From contig OZ244119.1 in assembly GCA_965215755.1 (NCBI GenBank), forward strand, positions 6,262,001 through 6,326,000: a stretch of 64,000 bases of DNA, given 5' to 3'. Numbering within the stretch: position 1 is the first letter of the stretch; each line of letters begins with the position of its first letter. This DNA is from Tectiglobus sp965215755. GTDB taxonomy: Bacteria; Pseudomonadota; Alphaproteobacteria; Rhizobiales; Hyphomicrobiaceae. The translations under genes and the position numbers were made by a program. This document shows, one piece after another, positions 8,464 to 16,694 of this stretch. The notes below the pieces were generated by a model. It did not search any database. It saw only the letters and a list, made by a program, of their open reading frames with translations, and was not told the DNA's origin.

Positions 8464-8862
8464 CTATTCCTTCTTTTTGGCTTCCGCCTCTAGGAATGCA
8501 ATGACGTTTGCGCGGTCTTTTGGATTCTTGAGACCGGCAAAAGCCATCTTCCCGCGTTTGATGAATTTTCGGGGTGCTTCGAGGTACTTGTCGAGGCTTT
8601 CCTTGTTCCAAACAAGGCCTTCGTCGGCCATTTTCTTGAGGGCTTTCGAGTACTTGAATTTCTCGACGACGCCAGCTTTCCGATCCAAGATGCCAACGAG
8701 ATGCGGCCCGACCCGGTTCTTCTCTTTGTTGTAGAAATGACAAGCGGCGCATTTCTTGTAAACGCCTTTTCCTGCCGCTACATCGCCCTCCTGGGCGAAG
8801 GCGGAGACAGAACCGATGGCAATGGAAATTGCGACGGCTGAGGTGCGGACAAGCGTATTCAT
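8464..8862 (-). CDS. Class I cytochrome c (c2/c550-like) inside the sox cluster
   Basis: Small periplasmic electron carrier of 132 residues: signal peptide (ends near residue 23, SAFAQE), heme motif C38-A-A-C-H42, the class I segment VGPHLVGILDRKAG and a probable methionine ligand in RGKMAFAG. The ATG at 8862 has AAGGAAG upstream; the frame stays open further upstream to 8934 but without a ribosome site. It lies between soxD and soxE on the opposite strand, so it is a good candidate for the acceptor that takes electrons from SoxAX or SoxCD to the oxidase. That role is inferred from location. Confidence 0.85.
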   Translation of the reverse strand: MNTLVRTSAVAISIAIGSVSAFAQEGDVAAGKGVYKKCAACHFYNKEKNRVGPHLVGILDRKAGVVEKFKYSKALKKMADEGLVWNKESLDKYLEAPRKFIKRGKMAFAGLKNPKDRANVIAFLEAEAKKKE

Positions 8863-8924
8863 AGGGCAAACTTCCTTGTTGGTATTCTCTGAACCCGGCT
8901 GCAGCAAAATAGTCGATCTTGTCA

Positions 8925-8944
8925 ATTCATGCAAATATTAGAAT
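8925..8944. promoter_or_regulatory. SoxR-like half-site pair upstream of the divergent cytochrome gene
   Basis: ATTC (8925-8928) and GAAT (8941-8944) flank AAATATTAG (8933-8941), which differs by one base from the ATATATTAG element at soxV and soxC. Lies 63 bp upstream of the cytochrome start on the minus strand. Confidence 0.4.
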
Positions 8945-9127
8945 ATGTACTGTAGACCTCAAGGCGCGCATAAAGGCGTGCGACCTACCATCGTCTAAGC
9001 AGCAGTCTTGTTCGTGGATAGCATTGATTCAAAATCACCATAGCGGCACTGATTGTCGGTGTTGCAGGGCGATAAACGAGCCACGGTTCATCGAATGCAA
9101 AACTCCATTTCGTGCTTGATATTCATT

Positions 9128-9137
9128 CATTCGAATG
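9128..9137. promoter_or_regulatory. Palindrome CATTCGAATG upstream of soxE
   Basis: 10-bp perfect palindrome about 60 bp before the soxE start; the same ATTCGAAT core lies in the soxX operator. Preceded by two further ATTC repeats (9121-9127). Probable binding site of the sox regulator. Confidence 0.45.
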
Positions 9138-9196
9138 TTTTAATTTATGCTGTCAAGCGCACCGGGTCTATGTTGAATGAGTGGCGCGGACGAGGG

Positions 9197-9544
9197 ATGA
9201 AACGAACTAGGAAAGTACAATTGGCCAGACTGCATATTTTACTGGTTCATTCGGCAGCATTGTTTCTGATGATTGGGTTCTCAGCGCCAGCGCAGGCGGC
9301 TGACGCTGCTTTGGGCGAATATCTTTCGAGCCAATGCACAACCTGTCACCAGCTATCAGGAAAAGCGTCCGGCATTCCGTCGATTGTTGGATGGGACCAG
9401 GAATCGTTCATTGCTGTGATGCAGTCCTACAAGAAAAAAGAGCGCGATAACAAGGTGATGCAGAATATCGCCGGGACATTGAGCACCGAAGATATTGCTG
9501 CTTTGGCAGCTTACTTCGCAACGATCCAACCAAAAGAAGACTGA
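9197..9544 (+). CDS. soxE: SoxE, monoheme cytochrome c partner of SoxF
   Basis: Cytochrome subunit of a flavocytochrome c sulfide dehydrogenase. From the ATG at 9197 the protein has 115 residues, a signal peptide ending PAQAAD near residue 35, heme motif C47-T-T-C-H51, and a C-terminal pattern (SYKKKERDNKVMQNIAGTL) typical of FccA/SoxE, including a methionine ligand. Only one heme is present; Paracoccus SoxE is diheme. The start is uncertain: an ATG at 9170 is also possible and neither has a strong ribosome site. soxF follows after 27 bases. Confidence 0.85.
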   Translation: MKRTRKVQLARLHILLVHSAALFLMIGFSAPAQAADAALGEYLSSQCTTCHQLSGKASGIPSIVGWDQESFIAVMQSYKKKERDNKVMQNIAGTLSTEDIAALAAYFATIQPKED

Positions 9545-9571
9545 CGAAACGCATCTTTAAAGGAGGAAGTA

Positions 9572-10843
9572 ATGACTAAACTATCGAGACGTTCGTTCTC
9601 GCAGATACTCGGAGGTAGCGTCGCAGCCACAACGCTTGGAATGCCGTTTGTCGCGCGTGCCGCAAACCCCAAAGTGGTTGTTATCGGTGGCGGCGCAGGC
9701 GGTGGAACAGCTGCGCGCTATATCGCAAAGGATTCTAAGGGCGCGGTCGACGTAACACTGATCGAGCCCTCAAAGACGTACTACACGTGCTTCTTCTCTA
9801 ACCTCTACCTTGGCGGCTTCCGCGACTATGCATCGATCGGCCATACCTATGAGACGATGTCGAAGCAGGGTGTTGGCGTTGTTCATGATTGGGCAGAAGC
9901 GGTCGACCGCGACAAGAAGATGGTGCACTTGGCATCAGGCGCCAAGGTCGCTTATGACCGCCTCGTCGTGTCGCCAGGCATCGACATGAAATACGACTCG
10001 ATCCCGGGCTATTCGGTCGAAGCCTCGGCCAAGATGCCTCACGCTTGGAAGTCCGGCACACAGGTCCAAGTCCTCAAGTCGATGGTCGAGAATATGAAAG
10101 ACGGCGGGACTTTTGTCATGGTCCCACCACCTAACCCGTTCCGCTGCCCACCAGGTCCCTATGAGCGGATTTCCATGATTGCTCACCTTCTCAAGCAGAA
10201 GAACCCCAAGGCCAAGATCATCGTGCTTGACCCGAAGGAGAAGTTCTCCAAACAAGCCTTGTTCCAAGAAGGTTGGGAAAGGCACTATGATGGCATGATT
10301 GAATGGTTGCCGGCGTCTATCGCCGGTAAGATCGAGATGGTCGATGCCAATGCAATGACTATCAAGGCAGGCGGTGAGACTTTCAAGGCTGATGCTGCTT
10401 CCATCGTTCCTGCCCAGAAGGCCGGACAGATTGCACAAAAGGCTGGACTGACAGACGATAAGGGCTGGTGCCCGATCGTACCGAAGACTATGCAATCCAA
10501 GATGGATGAGAATATCCATGTACTTGGTGATGCGTCGGTTGCTTCGGCAATGCCAAAGTCGGGCTTCTCGGCGAATAGCCAAGCCAAGGCAGTTGCGATG
10601 GCTGTCCGGGGCGCCCTCACAGGATCCAAGACCTTCGACCCACGGTTTGCTAATACGTGCTGGAGCCTCATTGCCACCAATGACGGCGTCAAGGTTGGCG
10701 CGGCCTACAAGGCGGGCGCCGAGAAAATCGAAGTCACGAGTAAGTTCATCTCGAAGACTGGCGAAGACGATGATCTCCGAAAGCAAACCTACGAGGAGTC
10801 GGTTGGCTGGTATGACGGCATCTCGAAAGACATCTTCGGTTGA
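9572..10843 (+). CDS. soxF: SoxF, FAD-binding subunit of flavocytochrome c sulfide dehydrogenase
   Basis: Oxidises sulfide and passes electrons to SoxE. 423 residues: Tat signal LSRRSFSQILGGSVAATTLG, a dinucleotide-binding VVIGGGAGGG near residue 38, and the redox cysteines expected for FCSD, C73 in TYYTCFFSNLYLGGF and one near residue 360 in FANTCWSLIA. Strong AAGGAGGAAG precedes the ATG. In Paracoccus SoxF is not essential for thiosulfate oxidation but has sulfide dehydrogenase activity. Confidence 0.93.
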   Translation: MTKLSRRSFSQILGGSVAATTLGMPFVARAANPKVVVIGGGAGGGTAARYIAKDSKGAVDVTLIEPSKTYYTCFFSNLYLGGFRDYASIGHTYETMSKQGVGVVHDWAEAVDRDKKMVHLASGAKVAYDRLVVSPGIDMKYDSIPGYSVEASAKMPHAWKSGTQVQVLKSMVENMKDGGTFVMVPPPNPFRCPPGPYERISMIAHLLKQKNPKAKIIVLDPKEKFSKQALFQEGWERHYDGMIEWLPASIAGKIEMVDANAMTIKAGGETFKADAASIVPAQKAGQIAQKAGLTDDKGWCPIVPKTMQSKMDENIHVLGDASVASAMPKSGFSANSQAKAVAMAVRGALTGSKTFDPRFANTCWSLIATNDGVKVGAAYKAGAEKIEVTSKFISKTGEDDDLRKQTYEESVGWYDGISKDIFG

Positions 10844-10867
10844 GGATGAGCATTTAGAATGAAGTAA

Positions 10868-10890
10868 GGGCGGCCCATTCGGCCGCCCTT
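10868..10890 (+). terminator. Hairpin after soxF
   Basis: 8-bp perfect stem GGGCGGCC / GGCCGCCC (10868-10875, 10881-10888) with a 5-nt loop, but only two T follow. Partial or factor-dependent stop before soxH. Confidence 0.55.
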
Positions 10891-10920
10891 GCCATTTTGC
10901 GAATGAGAAGGTTCGAAGTG

Positions 10921-11871
10921 ATGGTTCGAGACAATGGCAGCGATACACATCAATTCACGAGACGCGCTATTCTGAAAGGCACGGCTGCACTTGGTGTGAG
11001 TGCCTTTGCGGCTTGCCCCGTCTCTGCTGCAAAGCAAACAACTATTCAAGTCGGTGGTCTCAAGTTGACGACCGTGAGTGACGGTCATCTCAATTTACCG
11101 TCGACAATGGCTGCGCCGGGTATTGATGAGAAACTGCGTACCGCTGCGTTTCAGAAGGCAGGCCAAAGTGGTGATACCGTACGATCACCTTTGAATGTCA
11201 CGCTGATTGAATCTGGCCAAGAAAAAATCTTGGTTGATGTTGGCTCCGGCCCACATTTCATGGGGTCTGCCGGCAAGCTTGCGGAGAACATGGAAAGCGC
11301 CGGCATCGATCCTGAGGCTATTACCAAGGTCGTCTACACCCACGCCCATCCCGACCATGTCTGGGGCACGGTCAACGACTTTGATGAGCTGAGCTTTCCC
11401 AATGCCGCTTACTATATCTCAGAGGCGGAGTGGAACTTTTGGATGTCAGGTGATGTTCTGACCAAGCTCCCGAAAGAGCGCCACGGTTTCGCAGTCGGAG
11501 CTCAGCGCAATCTCAAAGCCGCGAAGGAAAAACTGACTACGATCAAGCCGGGTAAGGAGCTCATAGCCGGTGTCAACATTATCGACACATCGGGTCATAC
11601 GCCCGGTCATATATCATTGGAGATCGGTGCAGGAAAAGACCTAGCAATTATCCTAGGAGATGCCCTCACTCATCCTGTGATCTCGTTTGAACATCCCGAC
11701 TGGAAACCTGCCGTCGACCAAGAGGCTGACAAGGCGGTGAAGACGCGGAAATCACTGTTGAATAAGCTGGCAAGCGAAGGACATCGCGTTATCGGTTATC
11801 ATTTGCCGGAGCCTGGCGTTGGCCGGGTTGCCAAAAGCGGTTCGGTGTTTACCTATGAACCTTTGAAGTGA
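10921..11871 (+). CDS. soxH: SoxH-like exported metallo-beta-lactamase-fold hydrolase
   Basis: 316 residues with a Tat-type signal (FTRRAILKGTAALGVSAFA) followed by a metallo-beta-lactamase domain: zinc motif THAHPDHVWG near residue 141, DTSGHTPGHISLE, and a GDALTHP segment. SoxH is a usual last gene of sox clusters and is not needed for thiosulfate oxidation; its substrate is unknown. ATG at 10921 has GAAGG 9 bases upstream; in-frame alternatives upstream lack this. Other possibility: a generic exported MBL hydrolase. Confidence 0.8.
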   Translation: MVRDNGSDTHQFTRRAILKGTAALGVSAFAACPVSAAKQTTIQVGGLKLTTVSDGHLNLPSTMAAPGIDEKLRTAAFQKAGQSGDTVRSPLNVTLIESGQEKILVDVGSGPHFMGSAGKLAENMESAGIDPEAITKVVYTHAHPDHVWGTVNDFDELSFPNAAYYISEAEWNFWMSGDVLTKLPKERHGFAVGAQRNLKAAKEKLTTIKPGKELIAGVNIIDTSGHTPGHISLEIGAGKDLAIILGDALTHPVISFEHPDWKPAVDQEADKAVKTRKSLLNKLASEGHRVIGYHLPEPGVGRVAKSGSVFTYEPLK

Positions 11872-11925
11872 GAACGCTGCTGGTTGTCGTACGCCTGCGC
11901 GGGTTGACGGGGCGAAATCTCTGAC

Positions 11926-13443
11926 ATGGCTAGGAGCTACGGACTCAAACTTTTTATTGCCGGACTATCATCAGCCTGTGGGCTGGTCGTAGAGATTGTC
12001 GCTGGGCGCATGATCGCGCCTTATCTCGGGATGTCACTGTATACGTGGACAGCGATCATATCGGTCGTTCTGGCCGGTTTCTCCGTTGGACATTGGGTTG
12101 GAGGGCTTGTATCCGAGCGGCCAGCAAAACAAGCCCTGAGATTGGTAGCCTGGAGCTTGTTATTGGCTGGCGCATCGACAGCGCTGACACTCATATCCAT
12201 TCGTGTCATCGGGCCATCAATCATTGCGCAAGGTTGGAGTGCTGTGCCGACAGTGTTGTCGGTCGCGCTTTTGCTCTTCTTTCTGCCAAGCTTCTTCGTT
12301 GGAATACCTTCGCCGGTGCTCACGAAGCTGGCTGTCGATCAATGTCAGCCGGGGACAGCCGGACGAGCGATAGGTGCTTTTTTTGCTGTCGGTGCGGTCG
12401 GCAGTATAGCCGGGACCCTGGCAGCCGGCTTTGTCTTTATTGCCTGGCTCGGAATAACCCAAACCTTGTTGTTGGTTTCAGTTACTTACGTCGTGCTCGG
12501 AATTGCTCTTCTGATGCCGCATAAGGTCAGCGAGTTCAGAACACTGGTTGTGCCACTAGCGGTCGTCATTGCTGGTGGTGGATTGATTGCTCTGACCGGC
12601 AATCGCGTGAATGCATTTAATGAGCCATGCAAAATCGGCAGCAGTTACTATTGCATTCGAGTCGTTGATGTCAGCCGACAGTTCGGCCAATCATCACGCC
12701 TTATGGTGCTCGATCATCTTGGTCATGGCGTCAATTTGAAATCTGAGCCACAGAAGATCGTGTCGCCGTATGTCGAGTTGCAGGATATTCTCGCACGCAT
12801 CCATTCAGGTCGCAGCTCGCCATTCCGAACCTTCTTTATTGGTGGGGGTGCCTATACGCTGCCGCGTGCCTGGGCGGCGGCGCGGCCTGATGCGGAAATC
12901 GTTGTGGCGGAAATCGATCCGATCGTTACGACTACGGCCGTCAACGAACTTTGGTTGTCGCGGACCGACCGTATCACGACCGTTGTCGACGATGCGCGTA
13001 ACGCACTTCGCAATGCACAGCGGGGTAGGTTCGACGTGATCATTGGCGATGCCTTTCATGACATCGTTGTTCCGCCACACCTGGTGACGCGAGAATTCTT
13101 TGAACTGGTGGCAAGCCGGCTCAAAGGGGATGGAATTTATCTAATGAATGTCGTTGATCACAGGCATCGACCCAGGTTGGCATTGTCAATTTACCGGACG
13201 ATGCAACAAGCCTTTGAGAGAGTTGAGATGTGGGTCTCGAATGAACCGGGCGCGCGGTCAACATTCGTTCTTGCCGCAGTGCGAGCAAAGACACCATACG
13301 CCTCAATCGCGTCACGCAACACTCCAGGAGTTCAATTTCTAAGGCTTGATACAGCGGACACCGATAAGAACGCAGATAAGCTCTCCGCCATCCTACTGAC
13401 CGACGACCACGCCCCAGTAAATCGGCTTATTGGTGTGCAGTGA
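11926..13443 (+). CDS. Fused MFS / spermidine-synthase-like membrane protein
   Basis: 505 residues. The first about 220 are hydrophobic with several membrane segments starting LFIAGLSSACGLVVEIVAGRMIAPYLG, the hallmark of fused-MFS spermidine synthase-like proteins. The C-terminal part has a class I methyltransferase-like fold as in aminopropyltransferases: FFIGGGAYTLPR (glycine-rich loop), EIVVAEIDP (acidic end of strand 2), VVDDARNAL and FDVIIGDAFHD. Whether it makes polyamines is unknown for this family. It starts 54 bases after soxH in the same direction but may be a separate unit. Confidence 0.85.
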   Translation: MARSYGLKLFIAGLSSACGLVVEIVAGRMIAPYLGMSLYTWTAIISVVLAGFSVGHWVGGLVSERPAKQALRLVAWSLLLAGASTALTLISIRVIGPSIIAQGWSAVPTVLSVALLLFFLPSFFVGIPSPVLTKLAVDQCQPGTAGRAIGAFFAVGAVGSIAGTLAAGFVFIAWLGITQTLLLVSVTYVVLGIALLMPHKVSEFRTLVVPLAVVIAGGGLIALTGNRVNAFNEPCKIGSSYYCIRVVDVSRQFGQSSRLMVLDHLGHGVNLKSEPQKIVSPYVELQDILARIHSGRSSPFRTFFIGGGAYTLPRAWAAARPDAEIVVAEIDPIVTTTAVNELWLSRTDRITTVVDDARNALRNAQRGRFDVIIGDAFHDIVVPPHLVTREFFELVASRLKGDGIYLMNVVDHRHRPRLALSIYRTMQQAFERVEMWVSNEPGARSTFVLAAVRAKTPYASIASRNTPGVQFLRLDTADTDKNADKLSAILLTDDHAPVNRLIGVQ

Positions 13444-13503
13444 AGCGTCTCGATAACGCTGACGGTTCGATGATCAATCGGTCCCGGCTGATGTGAGATG
13501 TGC

Positions 13504-14163
13504 TTACGATTTCTGTTCGTCTGCGAGAAACCATCGGAAGAAGCCGGTCGCGAGTACTGCTGCAATCAATTGTACAGCAACAAAGGCCGCTACGTTGGCA
13601 GGGTGAATGCCAGCGAATGTATCTGAGAAACCCCTTGCGATAGTCACGGCTGGATTGGCGAAGGAGGTCGAAGACGTAAACCAATATGCTGCGGTGATAT
13701 AGAGCCCGACAGCCATGGGTACGAAGTCAGGGCGGGCCTTGAGACAGCAAAGGATCGTACCAACCAGCCCGAACGTGGCAACAAATTCGCCAACCCATTG
13801 GCCAATACCTGTTCGGCTTGTAGTCGACGGATCAATCAGCGGATTGTCAAACATGATGTGTGCAGTGAGAACTCCAACGATACCCCCGAACACTTGAGCA
13901 ATAACAAACAAAGTTGCTGCACCTGGTGAGATCTCTTTTCGCAATGCGAAACTGAGTGTTACCGCCGGATTGAAGTGTGCGCCTGACACCGGCCCGAAAA
14001 TCGTGATCAGAACAACAAGAATAGCTCCGGTTGGGATGGTGTTACCCAAAAGCGCAATGGCGATGTTTCCGCCGGCCAGCCGCTCAGCCATGATGCCGGA
14101 GCCGACAACTGTTGCCAGAAGTGAAAATGTACCGAGCCACTCGGCAACTAATTTGCGTTCCAT
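13504..14163 (-). CDS. Aquaporin / MIP-family channel
   Basis: 219-residue membrane channel with about six membrane segments and both pore half-helices: GAHFNPAVTLSF and SFANPAVTIARGFSDTFAGI. The first NPA is followed by VT and the second by VTIAR, as in aquaporin Z/AqpS-type proteins with the selectivity-filter arginine present. It lies 9 bases downstream of a threonine-dehydratase-like gene and is divergent, one gene away, from an ArsR-family regulator; AqpS is a known arsenite channel in ars loci of rhizobia, so metalloid transport is possible but not shown. Confidence 0.85.
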   Translation of the reverse strand: MERKLVAEWLGTFSLLATVVGSGIMAERLAGGNIAIALLGNTIPTGAILVVLITIFGPVSGAHFNPAVTLSFALRKEISPGAATLFVIAQVFGGIVGVLTAHIMFDNPLIDPSTTSRTGIGQWVGEFVATFGLVGTILCCLKARPDFVPMAVGLYITAAYWFTSSTSFANPAVTIARGFSDTFAGIHPANVAAFVAVQLIAAVLATGFFRWFLADEQKS

Positions 14164-14172
14164 TGCTTGTTC

Positions 14173-15183
14173 CTATGATTTGGGCTGGTCGTTCAGAAAC
14201 TCACAGAAGCGCGCGGCGTCAACATTTCCGCCGGTAACAACTGTTGCTATGACCTTACCTTTGATTTTGATAGCGCCACTGAGAACGGCTGCAATGCCAA
14301 CGGCAGCTCCCGGTTCAACCACGATCTTGTAATGTTTGTAGGCGAAGCGCATCGCGGCGCACACCTCTTCGTCGCTTGCCACCACGCCACCGGCCAACAG
14401 CCGACGATTTATTGGAAAAGTGACCTCATTCGGTATCGGCGTCATGATGGCATCGCAAATCGTGCGTTGCCCCTTAGGGTTCGCAATGCGCTTACCAGCC
14501 TCAAGTGAGCGACGTGTATCATCAAAGAGCAGGGGCTCGGCAGCATAGACGGACGTCCAGGTCGAAAGCGCATTCATGACGACTGCGGTCGCGGCGGTCA
14601 GTCCACCACCCCCGCATGGAACAAGCACGGCATCAGGTCGAGCATCAAGATTTCGCGCCTGCTCATAGAGTTCCGAAGCAACGGTCCCTGCACCAGCAAG
14701 GACGCGAGAATCGGCGCTCGGTGGAACGATGATCCGGCCAGTCTCAGCCCGCAGTCGCTCAACCACCTCGTCACTGTTTTCAGTGTCACGCTCGAAAGTT
14801 TCTATCTCGCAACCCAAATCACGTGCTGCCTTCATCTTGGCTGGTGGCACATCGCTCGGCATAACGATGAGCGCAGACGAACCGAGTAGGCGAGCAGCAA
14901 GAGCGACGCCAAGGGCATGATTGCCTGAGGAGTAGGTTATGGCTCCCCTGGCCCTTTCAGTATCGCTGAGTTGACGGATGCAATTGTAAGCGCCTCGAAA
15001 TTTGAAAGCACCTGTGCGTTGAAACGACTCTACCTTGATCAGGAGTCGACCACCCAAGGCCTCGTTGACGTCGGCATTCTCAAGAAGTGGTGTTCGCGTC
15101 ACCACACCCCTGAGTGCCGAAGCGGCAGCGGCAACATCATCAAGTGTCACCGTATGGTGCGGCGGAATGCTGTCAGATGCCAT
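14173..15183 (-). CDS. Threonine/serine dehydratase-like PLP enzyme
   Basis: 336 residues, fold type II PLP enzyme. The Schiff-base lysine is K61 in TGAFKFRGAYNCI, the asparagine motif is SSGNHALGVALAA and the phosphate-binding loop PCGGGGLTAA, in the right order for the catabolic threonine/serine dehydratase group; no C-terminal ACT domain. Products of such enzymes (2-aminoacrylate) are removed by RidA, which is encoded about 0.8 kb away, a sensible metabolic pairing. Divergent from the ArsR gene and likely under its control through the shared operators. Serine racemase is an alternative. Confidence 0.85.
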   Translation of the reverse strand: MASDSIPPHHTVTLDDVAAAASALRGVVTRTPLLENADVNEALGGRLLIKVESFQRTGAFKFRGAYNCIRQLSDTERARGAITYSSGNHALGVALAARLLGSSALIVMPSDVPPAKMKAARDLGCEIETFERDTENSDEVVERLRAETGRIIVPPSADSRVLAGAGTVASELYEQARNLDARPDAVLVPCGGGGLTAATAVVMNALSTWTSVYAAEPLLFDDTRRSLEAGKRIANPKGQRTICDAIMTPIPNEVTFPINRRLLAGGVVASDEEVCAAMRFAYKHYKIVVEPGAAVGIAAVLSGAIKIKGKVIATVVTGGNVDAARFCEFLNDQPKS

Positions 15184-15271
15184 GGGTCGTCCAAGAGGTT
15201 GGCAGCCGCCGGGTGACTGGGTGTGGAGCGCGTCGTAGTCCCAATCATCAGCATGCCCAAAATATATCTTT

Positions 15272-15291
15272 AATTCGGGAAATACCGAATT
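15272..15291. promoter_or_regulatory. ArsR operator 1, AATTCGG-N6-CCGAATT
   Basis: Perfect 7-bp inverted repeat (15272-15278, 15285-15291) midway between the divergent dehydratase and arsR-family starts. Repeated at 15340-15355 with the same spacer length, so a dimeric regulator probably binds both. Confidence 0.7.
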
Positions 15292-15339
15292 AATTTGATT
15301 GAGCTAACGGCTGGGTCTTGGCTTGTCAAGATTCGTTGT

Positions 15340-15355
15340 TTCGGGCATTACCGAA
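15340..15355. promoter_or_regulatory. ArsR operator 2, TTCGG-N6-CCGAA
   Basis: Second copy of the palindrome, ending 2 bases before the regulator's ATG, a position suited to autorepression. Confidence 0.7.
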
Positions 15356-15357
15356 TT

Positions 15358-15690
15358 ATGGATCAAGAATCGGCCATAGAGGCGTTTGCAGCTCTTGCTC
15401 AGTCATCTCGAATGACGATCTTTCGGCTGCTCGTCCGGTCGGGCCCGAAGAGCCTACCGGTTGGTGAGATCTCGCGCCGGTTGGGCATCGTCCCCTCGAC
15501 GCTTTCCGGCCACCTTGCAATCTTGAAGCGAGCTGGCCTTGTGACGGCTGAAAGGCATCAACGTGAAATCCATTACGCAGCCGATCTCAATGCCGTGAAT
15601 GATCTAATTGGCTTTTTACTTGCCGACTGCTGTGAAGGCCGTTTCGACAATTGCTCCCAGATACTCTCGCTGTTGAAGTCGCCAGTTTGA
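15358..15690 (+). CDS. ArsR-family winged-helix transcriptional regulator
   Basis: 110 residues from the ATG at 15358. The HTH is visible in ISRRLGIVPSTLSGHLAILKRAGLVTAERHQREIHYAA, the standard ArsR wing pattern. The C-terminus has LLADCCEGRFDNC, a Cys-Cys plus distal Cys arrangement common in metalloid-responsive ArsR proteins of rhizobia. Two matching palindromes surround its start. Together with the divergent aquaporin this suggests thiol-reactive metalloid sensing, but no arsC, arsB or acr3 is in view. A frame extends upstream to 15295 but covers the operators. Confidence 0.85.
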   Translation: MDQESAIEAFAALAQSSRMTIFRLLVRSGPKSLPVGEISRRLGIVPSTLSGHLAILKRAGLVTAERHQREIHYAADLNAVNDLIGFLLADCCEGRFDNCSQILSLLKSPV

Positions 15691-15988
15691 TCATCGCGTC
15701 GGTCGTGTCGGATCGCTACAAGCGTGATGCTGGGAGCACCAGTGATCTGAAAGTCTACCCAGCACATCGACGCGAGGTCCTGTGTGGATGGCTCCTGCTC
15801 CACCGCCGTCGTAATGCGCAATATTGAAGTTTCCATGTACTGCCGACGAGAGGAACCATCCACGTCATCAAATGGCAGTCACTCAGCAGCAAGCGCCATC
15901 CGGTTTTGCCGTTGCACACTCGTTGTACCTAGTGACAAAAGTCATTGCTCGTGACTAGAAGCAGCAATCGAGAAACACAGAGGGTCAA
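15691..15988. other. Intergenic, no gene seen
   Basis: About 300 bp between the ArsR gene and the RidA gene. Short open frames exist on both strands but have no ribosome site or recognisable motif. Probably holds the ridA promoter. Confidence 0.5.
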
Positions 15989-16474
15989 ATGAATATCGCG
16001 CGTGAAGAATTAACTCCAGAGGAGAAGCTGGCAGAATTGGGCATCACTTTGCCTCCTGCGCCTGACGCTTTAGTTGCAAGCTATGCGCCCTGGGCAATCA
16101 CTGGCAACTTGCTGATGACTTCTGGCCAGTTTTCGTACCAGAATGGCAAGCTCGCCTATTCAGGGCGCATCGGCTCTGATCTAAATGAGGAAGAGGCCTA
16201 CGAGGCGTGCCGTCTGGCAGCGCTAAACGGATTTGCCCAGATACGATCTGCGCTAGGCTCGCTGGACAAAGTCAGCCAAATTTTACGCCTTGAAGGCACA
16301 ATGCAGGTTGCGCCTGGTTATCGCGATCACCCTCACGCGTTGAATGGCGCTTCAGACTTGATCGGTGAAGTCTTTGCCGAGCGCGGCAGACACTCGCGCA
16401 TGATCTATACTAACCCAGAAATGCCTCTTAACGCACCTGTTCTTCTAGTGTTCTGGGTAGAGATTCTGACGTGA
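15989..16474 (+). CDS. RidA/YjgF-family protein
   Basis: 161 residues. Recognised by TSGQFSYQNGKLAYSGRIGSD, AARLAALNGFAQIRSALGSLDKV-like core (here CRLAALNGFAQIRSALG) and the C-terminal NAPVLLVFWVEI. It belongs to the longer RidA subgroup with an N-terminal extension (EEKLAELGITLPPAPDA). RidA enzymes deaminate reactive enamines such as 2-aminoacrylate made by threonine/serine dehydratases, matching the neighbouring dehydratase. Catalytic arginine of the RidA subgroup (YxxxPxR) is not obvious, so it may be another Rid subfamily. Confidence 0.82.
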   Translation: MNIAREELTPEEKLAELGITLPPAPDALVASYAPWAITGNLLMTSGQFSYQNGKLAYSGRIGSDLNEEEAYEACRLAALNGFAQIRSALGSLDKVSQILRLEGTMQVAPGYRDHPHALNGASDLIGEVFAERGRHSRMIYTNPEMPLNAPVLLVFWVEILT

Positions 16475-16694
16475 GTGTTATCAGCGAATGCTCTATGAGG
16501 CTCGATGGCATATCAACGTCAATGCTGCTGGCCCAAGCGGGCTGATACGACATTCGGACGAAACAAGCCGATATGGTCGCACCTAACGCGATGCGGTAGT
16601 CGGGGCGCGAATACCGTCGGCAACTATGGACTTGATAATTAACCCTTTCAGAAATCCTAGATTACAATCTAACCAGCAAGGAGCTTCGTGAGCA

